DNA from: Gammaproteobacteria bacterium MFB021
GTDB lineage: Bacteria > Pseudomonadota > Gammaproteobacteria > Pseudomonadales > Halomonadaceae
DNA length: 64,000 nt
Direction of reading: 5' to 3'
Assembly (NCBI GenBank): GCA_000737985.1
Contig: JNVT01000026.1
Location: 26,741-90,740, forward strand
Numbering within the stretch: the stretch's first letter is position 1; each line of letters begins with the position of its first letter. Both the position numbers and the translations under genes were made by a program. Below the pieces are notes generated by a model. It searched no databases and had not been told where the DNA came from. It was given only the letters and a program-made list of their open reading frames with translations. This document shows positions 33,791 to 43,406 of the stretch, piece by piece.

Positions 33791-33931
33791 GAGCGGGCGA
33801 CTGCGCGCCTCGGCCTGGCCCGGCTCGCATGGCGGATGGCGTCGACTAGACTAAAGTGCTAGTCGTCATCATCAGTCACCGGGCCGAGCCAGGCGCTGCG
33901 CCGGCGCGGCCACTATCGCCAGGAGAGCAGC

Positions 33932-35665
33932 GTGGCCGAGTTCACCATTGCGGATCTGATCGTCGATACCCTCGCCCGTGCCGGCGTGCGTCATATCTGG
34001 GGCCTGCCGGGGGATTCCCTCAACGGCCTCACCGAGAGCCTGCGGCGTCAGGACCGGATTCGCTGGCGCGGCGTGCGCCACGAAGAGGTGGCGGCGCTGG
34101 CTGCCAGCGCCGAGGCCGATGCCACTCAGTCGCTGAGCGTGTGCGCCGGTTCCTGCGGGCCGGGTAACCTGCATCTGATCAACGGCCTCTACGAGGCCCA
34201 GCGCGCCGGCGTGCCGATGCTGGCGATCGCGGCGCAGATTCCCTCCAGCGAGATCGGCCTGGGCTATTTCCAGGAGACTCACCCCGAGAATCTGTTCCGC
34301 GAGTGCAGCGACTACTGCGAGCTGGTCTCTTCTCCCGAGCAGATGCCGCAGGTACTCGAGACCGCCATGAACACCGCGCTGACCCAGCGCCGGGTGGCGG
34401 TGATCGTGGTGCCGGGGGATGTCGCACTCCAGCCGGCGCCGGTCAAGCAGGCAAGCTGGAATGCCCCGGTACGCGGTGTGGCGGTGCCGCCGGCGGCGGC
34501 ACTGGATACGCTGGCCGAGCAGCTCGCCGGCCATTCGCGTATCGCGATTCTCGGCGGCTATGGCTGTCATGGTCATCATGCCCAGGTCATCGCGCTGGCC
34601 GAGCGGCTCAAGGCGCCGGTGATCCACGCGCTGCGCGGCAAGCAGTCGCTGGAGTACGACAACCCTTTCGATGTCGGCATGACCGGGCTGATCGGCTTCA
34701 GCTCCGGCTATCAGGCCCTCAAGAAGTGCGACTTCCTGCTGATGCTGGGGACCAACTTCCCCTATCGCGACTTCTTCCCCGAACACGGCAATATCGTCCA
34801 GATCGATGAGCGCGGCGCGCATCTCGGGCGGCGCTGCTCGCTTCTTCAGGGGCTCGTCGGGGATATCGGCGCCACGCTGGACGCACTGCTGCCGCGGCTG
34901 GCAGAACAGCCCGATCGCACTTTCCTCGAAGAGACCCAGGCGCACTACCGCAAGGCGCGCCAGGGGCTCGATGAGCTGGCCACGCCGCGCGCCGAGGGTG
35001 AGCCGCTGCATCCGCAGTATCTGACCGCGCGGATCAGCGAACTTGCCGCCGCGGACACGGTGTTCACCTGCGACGTGGGCACGCCGACGGTGTGGGCGGC
35101 GCGCTATCTGGCGATGAACGGCCAGCGGCGCCTGACCGGCTCGTTCATGCACGGCTCGATGGCCACCGCGACGCCGCAGGCGATGGGGTGGCAGGCGGCC
35201 TTTCCCGAGCGCCAGGTGGTGGCGCTGGCCGGCGACGGCGGCATCAGCATGCTGCTGGGCGATCTGATCACCCTGGTCGAGCAGCAGCTGCCGGTGAAGA
35301 TCGTGGTCTACAACAACCAGACCCTGGGGTTCGTGGCGATGGAGATGAAGGCGGCGGGCTTCGTCGACGAGGTGACCGACCTGTCGCCGGCGAACTTCGC
35401 CGAGGTCGCCGCATCGCTGGGCCTGTTCAGCCAGCGGGTGGACTCCTCCGAGCAGCTCGATGCGGCGCTGACGGCGGCATTCGAGCATCCGGGGCCGGCG
35501 CTGATCGACGTGCGCACGGCCAAGCAGGAGCTGTCGATTCCGCCGCGTATCCAGGCCGAGCAGGCCAAGGGCTTCAGCCTCTATACCCTGCGCGCGATCA
35601 TGAGTGGCCGCGGCGACGAGGTGATCGATCTGGTCAAGACCAACTGGCCCTGGCAGCGCGGCTAG
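33932..35665 (+). CDS. poxB: Pyruvate:quinone oxidoreductase-like thiamine-diphosphate enzyme
   Basis: This 577-residue flavoprotein has the PoxB/acetolactate synthase fold. The N-terminal TPP domain has RHEEVAALAASAEA with the catalytic Glu, the middle FAD domain has VGMTGLIGFSSGY, and the C-terminal domain has the TPP motif VVALAGDGGISML followed by YNNQTLGFVAMEM. PoxB oxidises pyruvate to acetate and CO2, passing electrons to quinone at the membrane. Length is close to E. coli PoxB. The start is GTG at 33932 with CAGGAG upstream. Neighbours are not functionally linked. A terminator is shared with the convergent crc gene. Confidence 0.85.
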   Translation: MAEFTIADLIVDTLARAGVRHIWGLPGDSLNGLTESLRRQDRIRWRGVRHEEVAALAASAEADATQSLSVCAGSCGPGNLHLINGLYEAQRAGVPMLAIAAQIPSSEIGLGYFQETHPENLFRECSDYCELVSSPEQMPQVLETAMNTALTQRRVAVIVVPGDVALQPAPVKQASWNAPVRGVAVPPAAALDTLAEQLAGHSRIAILGGYGCHGHHAQVIALAERLKAPVIHALRGKQSLEYDNPFDVGMTGLIGFSSGYQALKKCDFLLMLGTNFPYRDFFPEHGNIVQIDERGAHLGRRCSLLQGLVGDIGATLDALLPRLAEQPDRTFLEETQAHYRKARQGLDELATPRAEGEPLHPQYLTARISELAAADTVFTCDVGTPTVWAARYLAMNGQRRLTGSFMHGSMATATPQAMGWQAAFPERQVVALAGDGGISMLLGDLITLVEQQLPVKIVVYNNQTLGFVAMEMKAAGFVDEVTDLSPANFAEVAASLGLFSQRVDSSEQLDAALTAAFEHPGPALIDVRTAKQELSIPPRIQAEQAKGFSLYTLRAIMSGRGDEVIDLVKTNWPWQRG

Positions 35666-35699
35666 GCACCGCCGGTCACGCCGACCGCCATCCCACCCA

Positions 35700-35735
35700 A
35701 CGCAAGACGCCCCGCATTGGCGGGGCGTCTTGCGT
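35700..35735. terminator. Bidirectional terminator between poxB and crc
   Basis: ACGCAAGACGCCCCGC (35700-35715), loop ATTG, then its exact reverse complement (35720-35735). The 16-bp GC-rich stem between two converging genes is a typical shared terminator, although the T-runs are weak. Confidence 0.75.
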
Positions 35736-35753
35736 CGAGACCAACGGTCGAGA

Positions 35754-36521
35754 TCAGAGCTCGAGATCGTACTCCACGATCAGCGGGGCAAACTCGCTGA
35801 AGGTGGCGTCGGTATCGATCCAGGCGTCCTTCACGTGGCGGCGGAAGTTGGGGCCGACCACCTGATAGTCGAGACGCCAGCCTTCCTGGCGGGCACGCGG
35901 CACTTCCTGGTCGAGCTTGGGCCACCAGGTGTACTGGTTGGCGTCGCGGTTGACCTCGCGGAAGGTGTCGATGAACCCGGTGGGGCCGAAGACCTGATCC
36001 ATCCACGCCCGCTCTTCCGGCTTGAAGCCCGGGGTCGTCTGGTTGTCGGTCCAGTTGGCCAGATCGAGCGTCTTGTGCGCGATGTGCCAGGTGCCGCAGA
36101 TGATGTACTCGCGCCGCTTGCGCGCCATCTTGTTCAGGTACTCGAGGTACTGGGTCATGAACGTCTGCTTGGCGGCCGGGTCCTGGCCATCCGGCATCAG
36201 GAAGGTGGCGATGCTGAAGCGGTCGTAGTCCGCCTGCAGAAAGCGCCCTTCGTGATCGCACTGCTCGAAGCCCAGGCCATACATGATCGCCTTGGGGATC
36301 TTGCGACAATAGAGCCCGACGCCGGAGAAGCCGTCCTGCTCGGCGTCCAGGAAGTAGCCTTCGTAACCCTCCGGATAGAGGATGCTGTCGTCCAGCTCGA
36401 AGCTCTTGGCCTTCAGGTTCTGCACGCAGACGACATCGGCATCCTGCTCGGCCAGCCAATCGAGAAAGCCTCGTTCGACGGCGTCACGGATCCCGTTGAC
36501 ATTGATGCTGGCGATTTTCAT
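35754..36521 (-). CDS. crc: Crc-like catabolite repression protein (ExoIII fold without catalytic residues)
   Basis: This 255-residue protein has the exonuclease III fold (MKIASINVNGIRDAVERG, EYIICGTWHIAHKTLDL, QYTWWPKLDQ, WRLDYQVVGPNFRR). The catalytic positions are changed: the metal-binding Glu (QE.K in ExoIII) is Asn in VQNLKAK, GDWN is GTWH, and SDHAPL is SEFAPL. These changes and the neighbouring segments match Crc of Pseudomonas, which lost nuclease activity and helps Hfq repress translation of catabolic mRNAs. Position next to pyrE, and near rph, is also that of Pseudomonas crc. Automated annotation would probably call it xthA. I consider Crc the better name. Confidence 0.8.
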   Translation of the reverse strand: MKIASINVNGIRDAVERGFLDWLAEQDADVVCVQNLKAKSFELDDSILYPEGYEGYFLDAEQDGFSGVGLYCRKIPKAIMYGLGFEQCDHEGRFLQADYDRFSIATFLMPDGQDPAAKQTFMTQYLEYLNKMARKRREYIICGTWHIAHKTLDLANWTDNQTTPGFKPEERAWMDQVFGPTGFIDTFREVNRDANQYTWWPKLDQEVPRARQEGWRLDYQVVGPNFRRHVKDAWIDTDATFSEFAPLIVEYDLEL

Positions 36522-36648
36522 ACCGTGTTCCTTCTTCGTCGCGCGTGTATGATACCCGAGCTTGCGAGATTTAGGTAAAAGCGAAGCGCCTTAAATGGGG
36601 GCGCAAGCGACACAAGACAACGGCCGAGACTGACACAGGGGGGCTCGA

Positions 36649-37350
36649 GTGAGCGCGGAGATCCAACCATATCAACGGGAGTTCATCGAATTTGCCATCG
36701 CCGAAGGGGCGTTGCGGTTCGGTGAGTTCACGCTCAAGTCCGGTCGGGTCAGCCCCTATTTCTTCAACGCCGGCCTGTTTCGCTCCGGCCGCGCCCTGGC
36801 CAGGCTGGGGCGTTTCTACGCCAGCGCCATCGCCGACAGCGGGATCGAGACAGATGTACTGTTTGGTCCAGCTTACAAGGGTATCTCGCTGGCGGCGAGT
36901 GCAGCCATTGCCCTGGCCGACCACCACGACCGCGATATTCCCTTTGCTTTCAACCGCAAGGAAGCCAAGGATCACGGCGAGGGCGGCAACATCGTCGGCG
37001 CTGAACTGCGCGGCCGAGTGCTGATCGTCGACGATGTCATCACCGCCGGCACCGCCATTCGCGAAGTCATGCAGCTGATCGAGACCGCCGGCGCGCAGGC
37101 CGCTGGCGTGGTGATCGCGCTGGACCGCCAGGAGCGCGGCCAGGATGGCGACGGCCTCAAGCCGCACAGTGCCATCCAGGAGGTCGAAGCGACCTACGCC
37201 ATGCCGGTGATCAGCATCGTCAATCTCGACCAGATGCTCGCCTATCTCGAAGCGCGCGAGCCCGGTACCGGCGAACCCGACGACTTCAGCCGCCACGCTG
37301 AGGCGATCCGTGCCTATCGTGACCGCTACGGCGTGACCGCTACGACGTGA
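36649..37350 (+). CDS. pyrE: Orotate phosphoribosyltransferase
   Basis: This 233-residue enzyme joins orotate and PRPP to give OMP in pyrimidine synthesis. Visible motifs are [18 protein letters not shown] at the orotate-binding end, [11 protein letters not shown], the flexible-loop [13 protein letters not shown] and the PRPP-binding [16 protein letters not shown]. The start is GTG at 36649 in a GTGAGCGCGGAG context; length is slightly above the family norm because of the C-terminal tail. It is divergent from crc, as in Pseudomonas. No attenuator-like leader peptide was found upstream. Confidence 0.95.
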   Translation: MSAEIQPYQREFIEFAIAEGALRFGEFTLKSGRVSPYFFNAGLFRSGRALARLGRFYASAIADSGIETDVLFGPAYKGISLAASAAIALADHHDRDIPFAFNRKEAKDHGEGGNIVGAELRGRVLIVDDVITAGTAIREVMQLIETAGAQAAGVVIALDRQERGQDGDGLKPHSAIQEVEATYAMPVISIVNLDQMLAYLEAREPGTGEPDDFSRHAEAIRAYRDRYGVTATT

Positions 37351-37716
37351 TCCCCCATGGCGTAAACACTGCGTCATAACCCGGACGCGCTGGGTTTTTA
37401 CGCATTAAAACGCCTTTCACAACCGCTAGACGACGCGGGCTTATCCGGCGGCAGGGCGTCGCGAGGGCGCTGTGAACCCCTCCCTGGGCGCTACCTTTGC
37501 CATCCCTGGCAAAGGACCCTCGCTTTGCCCTGCCCCCGGCGCCCACCGTCAGGGGGTTGAAAATGGGCTCTTGGCCGAGCCGTTCCCCCGGCGGCTCGGG
37601 TAGGGCGCTGGGGGATTACAAACGGTTTAAAAAACACCGTTTGATAATTTGCCGGATTATGTCACGCTTAAGCCGCAAGGCCAACGCGTTTCGGCGCGAC
37701 TTTCTGGAGACGTGAC
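37351..37716. other. Intergenic region upstream of yfaZ
   Basis: About 366 bases without a gene that I trust. It contains a GGGGGTTGAAAATGGGCTCTT stretch and GGCTCTTGGCCGAGCCG, and an A/T-rich segment (TTTAAAAAACACCGTTTGATAAT) around 37626 that could hold the yfaZ promoter. Nothing else stands out. Confidence 0.5.
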
Positions 37717-38286
37717 ATGATCAAGCGCAGCCATTTCAAACCTTTGGGCTTCGCCCTCGCTACCGCCACTTTCGTTTTCGCCAGTCAGCAGGCGATGGCG
37801 CTGAGCGTATCCGCCAACGGCGGCAAGGACTCCTTCGGGGTCGAGGCCAGCCAGACCATTCTGCCCAGCCTGCGTGCCGGGGTGGGCTATCTCAATACCG
37901 ACGACAGCGGCCACAATGCCAAGGCGTACTCCGGCTCGCTGATGTTCACGCCGTGGCTGCCGGGGGTCGATCTCTCGGTGGGTGGGCGCTATCAGTACCA
38001 GGACACCCACTACGGCAACGGTGGCGGCCTGGGCCTGGGCGGTTCGGCCTTCGTCGACACCCCGATTCCGCTCACCTCGGTGGGTGCCTACGGCTTCTAC
38101 ACGCCCAAGGGCCTGGCCCACGGCGATATCGACAAGAGCTACGAGTACGGTGCCCAGGCGCGGGTGAACATCATCTCGCACACCTACCTCTACGGCGGCT
38201 ACCGCTATATGCGCACCGATTTCGACAACGACGACGGCCACACCCTGGACAGCGGGCCGGTGCTGGGCGTCAGCGTCGGCTTCTGA
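37717..38286 (+). CDS. yfaZ: YfaZ-family outer membrane protein
   Basis: This 189-residue protein has a signal peptide ending near QQAMALSVSAN and then alternating hydrophobic strands with aromatic girdles, ending in SVGF with a terminal Phe, as in outer membrane beta-barrels. The pattern DSFGVEASQTILPSLRAGVG and YLYGGYRYMRTDF matches the YfaZ family. Function is unknown; it may be a small pore. GGAGACGTGAC precedes the ATG. No operon partner is evident. Confidence 0.75.
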   Translation: MIKRSHFKPLGFALATATFVFASQQAMALSVSANGGKDSFGVEASQTILPSLRAGVGYLNTDDSGHNAKAYSGSLMFTPWLPGVDLSVGGRYQYQDTHYGNGGGLGLGGSAFVDTPIPLTSVGAYGFYTPKGLAHGDIDKSYEYGAQARVNIISHTYLYGGYRYMRTDFDNDDGHTLDSGPVLGVSVGF

Positions 38287-38424
38287 TGCCGCGTAGCTGC
38301 CGTCAGGCCGGCGACACCCAGCCTGTGTGACTGGCCACGCTAACTGGCCCCGCCATCGGCGCCCCATATGGGCGCCGATGGCGTATCATGCGCTGATGCT
38401 CGTCCTCACCGCGAGGCTGCCGCC

Positions 38425-38895
38425 ATGCTCGATATCGTCCTGTTCGAACCCGAGATTCCGCCCAATACCGGTAATATCATCCGGCTCTGCGCCAATACCG
38501 GCTTCCGGCTGCACCTGATCGAGCCGATGGCCTTCGAGCTGGAGGACAAGCGGCTGCGCCGTGCCGGGCTCGACTATCACGAGTGGGCGCGGGTCCAGGT
38601 GCACGCCAACTGGGCGGCGTTTCTCGAAACCGTCGGCCCGGAGCGGGTCTTCGCGGTCTCGACCCGCGGCCGCCACGGCTACCACCATATCCACTATCGC
38701 GAAGGCGATGCGCTGGTCTTCGGTCCCGAGACCCGCGGCCTGCCCCAGGAGATGCTGGATGCCCTGCCGCCGGCGCAGCATCTGCGCATTCCCATGCTGG
38801 CCGACAGCCGTAGCCTGAACCTCTCCAACGCCTGCGCACTGATCGTCTACGAGGCGTGGCGCCAGCTCGATTTCGCCGGCGCGGTGGATGTCTGA
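38425..38895 (+). CDS. trmL: tRNA (cytidine/uridine-2'-O-)-methyltransferase TrmL
   Basis: This 156-residue SPOUT methyltransferase modifies the wobble position (34) of certain tRNA-Leu isoacceptors. The trefoil-knot motifs are visible: [34 protein letters not shown] and [20 protein letters not shown]. Length is as expected. The ATG at 38425 gives the canonical [14 protein letters not shown] start; the frame extends 57 bases upstream without homology. A convergent GNAT gene ends 21 bases beyond its stop. Confidence 0.93.
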   Translation: MLDIVLFEPEIPPNTGNIIRLCANTGFRLHLIEPMAFELEDKRLRRAGLDYHEWARVQVHANWAAFLETVGPERVFAVSTRGRHGYHHIHYREGDALVFGPETRGLPQEMLDALPPAQHLRIPMLADSRSLNLSNACALIVYEAWRQLDFAGAVDV

Positions 38896-38916
38896 GCGCG
38901 GTGTGGCCCGGCGGTT

Positions 38917-39384
38917 TTACAGCCGCCGGGTCATGAACACGCTGTAGGGGTCTTCGACGTAATCGCCGAAGGGCCCGCACTCGGCGAACCCCGCGGCCGC
39001 GTAGAAGTGTCGGGCGGGCGCGAAGTGCGCTACCGAGCCGGTCTCCAGGCTCAGGCGCTCGAACCCCGCCGCTCGGGCTTCCGCCATCAGCCGGGTGAGC
39101 AGCGCCCGGGCCACGCCTCGGCGCAGATGGCGCGAGTCGGTGCGCATCGACTTGAGTTCGGCGTGTTCGTCATCGAGGCGCTTGAACGCGCCGCAGCCGA
39201 GCAGTTCGCCATCTTCCCAGGCGGTATAGAAGTGCACGTCCGGGTGGCGCAGCGCCGCGAGATCCAGCGCGTGGCGGCTCTCCGGCGGGGAGTGGGGCGC
39301 AAAGTCGGCCAGATGCGCTTCGAGTAGCGCAGCGATCTCGGGGCCGCGTAAATCGTCTCGGATGATCTGCATGAGGTGTATCAT
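38917..39384 (-). CDS. GNAT-family N-acetyltransferase
   Basis: This 155-residue protein has the GNAT fold, with the acetyl-CoA loop RRGVARALLTRLMAEARA and the ending FYAAAGFAECGPFGDYVEDP. Members of this subgroup (PhnO/YsnE-like) acetylate small molecules or amino-group substrates; the exact target is unknown. The start may be at 39384 (MIHLMQII) or 39372 (MQIIRDDL). It is divergent from rep and converges with trmL. Confidence 0.8.
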   Translation of the reverse strand: MIHLMQIIRDDLRGPEIAALLEAHLADFAPHSPPESRHALDLAALRHPDVHFYTAWEDGELLGCGAFKRLDDEHAELKSMRTDSRHLRRGVARALLTRLMAEARAAGFERLSLETGSVAHFAPARHFYAAAGFAECGPFGDYVEDPYSVFMTRRL

Positions 39385-39451
39385 TCCCGGTCTGTTGTTC
39401 TCACTGTCAGCGTTCTGATCTCACCGTTCCTATCTCAGCGATTCTGCCGCC

Positions 39452-41515
39452 ATGTCCGATATTCGCCAACGCCTCGCCAAGCTCAACCCGCGCCAGCAGG
39501 AAGCGGTGCGCTATATCGATGGCCCCTGTCTGGTCCTGGCCGGGGCCGGTTCGGGCAAGACCAGCGTGATCACCACCAAGATCGCCTATCTGGTCCAGGA
39601 GTGCGGGATGAGCGCGCGCAAGATCGCCGCGGTCACCTTCACCAACAAGGCGGCCCGCGAGATGAAGGAGCGCGTGGGGCAGATGCTCAAGGGGCGCGAG
39701 GGGCACGGGCTCACCGTTTCCACCTTCCACAACCTGGGGCTCAACATCATCCGTCGCGAGCTCAAGGCGCTGGGCTTTCGCCCGGGCTTTTCGCTGTTCG
39801 ACCCTGAAGACGCCAAGGCGCTGCTGCGCGACCTGATGCAGAAGGAGGCCGACACCGACGCCGAGCAGATCGGCGCGGTGCAGAGCCAGATCTCCCAGTG
39901 GAAGAACGACCTGGTGCTGCCGGGGCACGCGATCTCCCACGCCGCGGACGAGGACGAACAGTACGCCGCGCGGGTCTACGAGGCCTACAACCGCCATCTC
40001 AAGGCCTACAACGCGGTCGACTTCGACGACCTGATCATGCTGCCGGTGGTGCTGCTGTCGAGCGACCCCGAGGCCCTGGCGCGCTGGCGCAAGCGTATCC
40101 ACTACATGCTGGTGGACGAGTACCAGGACACCAACGTCAGCCAGTATCAGCTGGTGAAGATGCTGATGGACGAGCGCGCCACCTTCACCGTGGTCGGTGA
40201 CGACGACCAGTCTATCTATGCCTGGCGCGGCGCCCGCCCGGAGAACCTGGTCACCCTGGGGGAGGACTTTCCGCGCCTGAACGTGATCAAGCTGGAGCAG
40301 AACTACCGCTCCACCGCGACCATCCTGCGTGCCGCCAACACCCTGATCGCCAACAACCCCCACGTCTACGACAAGACGCTGTGGTCGGACATGGGCCAGG
40401 GCGACGCGATCCGCGTGATCGTCAACCGCCACGAAGAGGCCGAGGCCGAGCGCGTGGCCACCGAGATTCTCACCCGCCGGATCAAGGAGCGCGCCGAGTG
40501 GCGCGACTTCGCCGTGCTCTATCGCGGCAACTTCCAGGCGCGGCTGTTGGAGCTCAAGCTGCAGCACCATCAGATCCCCTACAAGCTCTCCGGCGGCACC
40601 TCGTTCTTCTCGCGCAACGAGATCAAGGACGCCATGGCCTACCTGCGTCTGCTGATCAATCCGGACGACGACAACGCCTTCCTGCGTATCGTCAACGTGC
40701 CGCGCCGGGAGATCGGCCCCGGCACGCTGGAAAAGCTCGCCAACTATGTCATTGAACGTCAGGCGAGCGAACGTCAGCGCTCGATGTTCTCCGCCTGCCG
40801 CGAAATAGGGCTGGAGCAGGTGCTGCCGACGCGCGCCGTCGAAAGGCTAGGGCGCTTCGCGCATTTCATCGATGGTGTGCGCAAGCGTATGGACCAGGGC
40901 GACGCCATCGCCGCCATTCGCGAGATGATCCGCGATATGGATTACGAAGCCTGGCTCTACCAGAACGCCAGTGCGCCGACCATCGCCGAGCGGCGCATGG
41001 CCAACGTCTGGACGCTGATCGACCAGCTCGAGAAGTCGATGCACCGCGACGACGAGGAGGGCGAGGCCTCTGAAGAGACCGACGACGTGCAGTCGGCGAT
41101 CTCGCGCCTGGTGCTGCGCGACATCCTCGAGCAGCAGGCCGAGGAAGACGACTCCGACCGCGTGCAGCTGCTCACCATGCACGCCTCCAAGGGGCTCGAG
41201 TTCCCGCATGTCTATCTGATGGGGCTGGAGGAGGAGCTGCTGCCGCACCGCAACGCGATCGAGGCCGGCACCATCGAAGAGGAGCGCCGCCTGGCCTATG
41301 TCGGCATCACCCGCGCCCGGCGTACGCTGACGCTGACCCTGGCCCGCCAGCGCAAGGCCTACGGCGAACTGCTCGACTGCACTCCGAGCCGTTTCCTCGA
41401 CGAGCTGCCGGCCGACGACCTGGAGTGGGAAGGCCGCGCCGACAAGGAGAATCCGGAGCGCAAGCAGGAGCGCGGCCAGAGCGCCATCGCCGGGCTGAGG
41501 TCGCTGCTGGGCTGA
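39452..41515 (+). CDS. rep: ATP-dependent DNA helicase Rep
   Basis: This 687-residue superfamily 1A helicase helps replication forks pass obstacles and PriC-dependent restart. Motifs in order: LNPRQQEAV (Q motif), AGAGSGKTSVITTKI (Walker A), TFTNKAAREMKERV, VDEYQDTNVSQYQL (Walker B), GDDDQSIYAWRGA, EQNYRSTATILRAAN, and TMHASKGLEFPHVYLMGLEE. The length is close to E. coli Rep, and the C-terminal sequence fits Rep rather than UvrD. It starts with ATG at 39452, divergent from the GNAT gene. Confidence 0.95.
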   Translation: MSDIRQRLAKLNPRQQEAVRYIDGPCLVLAGAGSGKTSVITTKIAYLVQECGMSARKIAAVTFTNKAAREMKERVGQMLKGREGHGLTVSTFHNLGLNIIRRELKALGFRPGFSLFDPEDAKALLRDLMQKEADTDAEQIGAVQSQISQWKNDLVLPGHAISHAADEDEQYAARVYEAYNRHLKAYNAVDFDDLIMLPVVLLSSDPEALARWRKRIHYMLVDEYQDTNVSQYQLVKMLMDERATFTVVGDDDQSIYAWRGARPENLVTLGEDFPRLNVIKLEQNYRSTATILRAANTLIANNPHVYDKTLWSDMGQGDAIRVIVNRHEEAEAERVATEILTRRIKERAEWRDFAVLYRGNFQARLLELKLQHHQIPYKLSGGTSFFSRNEIKDAMAYLRLLINPDDDNAFLRIVNVPRREIGPGTLEKLANYVIERQASERQRSMFSACREIGLEQVLPTRAVERLGRFAHFIDGVRKRMDQGDAIAAIREMIRDMDYEAWLYQNASAPTIAERRMANVWTLIDQLEKSMHRDDEEGEASEETDDVQSAISRLVLRDILEQQAEEDDSDRVQLLTMHASKGLEFPHVYLMGLEEELLPHRNAIEAGTIEEERRLAYVGITRARRTLTLTLARQRKAYGELLDCTPSRFLDELPADDLEWEGRADKENPERKQERGQSAIAGLRSLLG

Positions 41516-41596
41516 GTCACTGCTGAACTGAGCCACGGCTGAATCGGGGCAGTGCCAAGCGGGTGACGCGCGCTGCCGATAGCGGGGCGTCAGCAC

Positions 41597-41625
41597 AAAA
41601 AAGGCCTGGCGGATGGGCCAGGCCT
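41597..41625 (-). terminator. Rho-independent terminator of the chemoreceptor gene
   Basis: AGGCCTGGC (41602-41610) and GCCAGGCCT (41617-41625) form a stem. On the minus strand it is followed directly by TTTTTT (41602-41597), so it ends transcription of the chemoreceptor gene on that strand. Confidence 0.8.
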
Positions 41626-41735
41626 AGCTCGTATAGAACCTAAGACTGTCACGAGCGAACAGGGTCACGATCGAACGGGTGAATCGCGGCGGTGCCGCCG
41701 CAGCCAGCGCGAATCGCGTCGGCTGCGGCTGCTGA

Positions 41736-43406
41736 TCAGAAGGTCGTCCACTCCTCTTCCTGCGACTGTGCGGGTGCCTTGGGCTTGGCGCTTGCCAGCC
41801 GGGCCTGAGGTGCGGGCATCGACGGCTGCGGGCGGCGCTTGGCTGAGCCGGCATGGTCTTCTTTCACCTTGAAGAAGGCCATCTCATCGGACAGCGACTG
41901 GGCGTGTGCCTGCAGCTGGCGGCTGGAGGTGCTCGACTGGTCGACCAGCCCGGCGTTCTGCTGCGTGGCGGTATCCATCTGCGACACCGCCTGGTTGACC
42001 TGGTCGATACCCTGGGACTGCTCGCGGCTGGCCACGGCGATCTCGCCCATCAGGTCGTTGACCCGCTTGACCCCCTCGACGATCTCGTTGAGCGCGTTGC
42101 CGGCGTCGTCCACCAGGCGCGTGCCCGAGCCGACCTTCTCCACGCTCTCCTTCACCAGCTCCTTGATCTCCTTGGCGGCATCGGCACTGCGTCCGGCCAG
42201 GGTGCGCACCTCGCCGGCGACCACCGCGAAGCCACGACCCTGCTCGCCGGCACGCGCCGCTTCCACCGAAGCATTGAGCGCCAGCAGATTGGTCTGGAAG
42301 GCGATATTGTCGATCAGCCCGACGATACTGGAGATGCGCTGGCTGGACTCATTGATCTCAGACATTGCCTGCATCGCCTGCTTGGCCACCACGCCGCCCT
42401 GCTGGGCACGCAGGCTGACTTCGTCGACCAGCGTATCGGCCTGGGAAGAGTTGTCGGCGTTGTGGCGCACGGTAGCGGTGATCTCATCCATCGAGGCGGC
42501 GGTCTGCTCGAGACTCGCGGCCTGCTCCTGGGTACGACGGTTGAGGTCGTCGGTGCCCTGGGCGATCTCGTCGGCCGCCTGCTGTACGGATTCGGCATTA
42601 TGGCGCACGGCGGTGACGACCTGAGTCAGGCGTGCCTGCATCGTGGTGAGGTCGCGCAGCATGTCGCCGAACTCATCCTGGCAGGTGACGTCGATATGGC
42701 TATCCAGACGCCCTTCGGAGAGTGCCGTGGCCAGCTCGCGCGCCTTGCCCAGCGGGGTCATGATGCCGCGCACCAGCCACAGCGTGAGCAACCCGGCCAG
42801 CAGGGTGGCGAGCACGATGCTACCGATGATCAGCAGGCGCACATCCTCGAAGCTCTCTTCAGCCGAGGCGAAGCCGGACTCGGCCTGGTTGATATTGGCC
42901 TGGATCGCCTGTTGCAGGTTCTCCAGGGTGGCGGCATAGCTCTGCTTCACCGGGCCGTTCATGGCTGCCGTGGCGCTGGCGAGATTGCCGGCGTCGAGAT
43001 CGCGCAGCACGCCGTCGAGTTGCGACTCCAGCGTGGTGCGACGCCCAGTAAATGCCTTGGCGGCGGCGGCTTCGGTACCATCCTTGACGCTCGTCTGGTC
43101 GTAGCGGGTCCAGTTCTCGTGGATGCTCTGGCGGTTCTCGTTGATCTGCTGGCGGATGGCGGCCAGGTCGGCGCTTTGGCCCGAGGTCAATGCTTCGTTG
43201 ATCAGGCCGCGGTTGAGCAGAATGCCGGTACGCACCTGACCCAGCGTGGTGATAGGCAGCAGGTTGTTGGTATAGGTGGCTTCGACGTGATCACGCTCCT
43301 GACTGGCGCCATAGAGCCCGAGCAGGCCGGTGGCGATCAGCATGGCGATACACAGTCCCAGGCTCGTCCCGAGCCTGAGTTTGACGCTGCGCTTGAGAAA
43401 AGACAT
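41736..43406 (-). CDS. Methyl-accepting chemotaxis protein (Tar-like)
   Basis: This 556-residue chemoreceptor has an N-terminal helix ([20 protein letters not shown]), a four-helix-bundle ligand domain of Tar type, a second helix ([20 protein letters not shown]), a HAMP domain and the signalling tip [20 protein letters not shown] followed by [17 protein letters not shown]. The C-terminus ends EEWTTF, resembling the NWETF pentapeptide that docks CheR and CheB. The start is the ATG at 43406 ([10 protein letters not shown]); a frame extending to 43445 lacks a ribosome site. No other chemotaxis genes are near, so it is an orphan receptor; the ligand is unknown. Confidence 0.93.
   Translation of the reverse strand: MSFLKRSVKLRLGTSLGLCIAMLIATGLLGLYGASQERDHVEATYTNNLLPITTLGQVRTGILLNRGLINEALTSGQSADLAAIRQQINENRQSIHENWTRYDQTSVKDGTEAAAAKAFTGRRTTLESQLDGVLRDLDAGNLASATAAMNGPVKQSYAATLENLQQAIQANINQAESGFASAEESFEDVRLLIIGSIVLATLLAGLLTLWLVRGIMTPLGKARELATALSEGRLDSHIDVTCQDEFGDMLRDLTTMQARLTQVVTAVRHNAESVQQAADEIAQGTDDLNRRTQEQAASLEQTAASMDEITATVRHNADNSSQADTLVDEVSLRAQQGGVVAKQAMQAMSEINESSQRISSIVGLIDNIAFQTNLLALNASVEAARAGEQGRGFAVVAGEVRTLAGRSADAAKEIKELVKESVEKVGSGTRLVDDAGNALNEIVEGVKRVNDLMGEIAVASREQSQGIDQVNQAVSQMDTATQQNAGLVDQSSTSSRQLQAHAQSLSDEMAFFKVKEDHAGSAKRRPQPSMPAPQARLASAKPKAPAQSQEEEWTTF

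Noticed and set aside
34303..35865. Long frames overlapping poxB (for example 257 and 168 residues)
   Set aside because: They are off-frame products of GC-rich coding DNA; poxB motifs are continuous in one frame.
35754..36521. Calling the gene xthA (exonuclease III)
   Set aside because: Key catalytic residues are absent and context matches crc.
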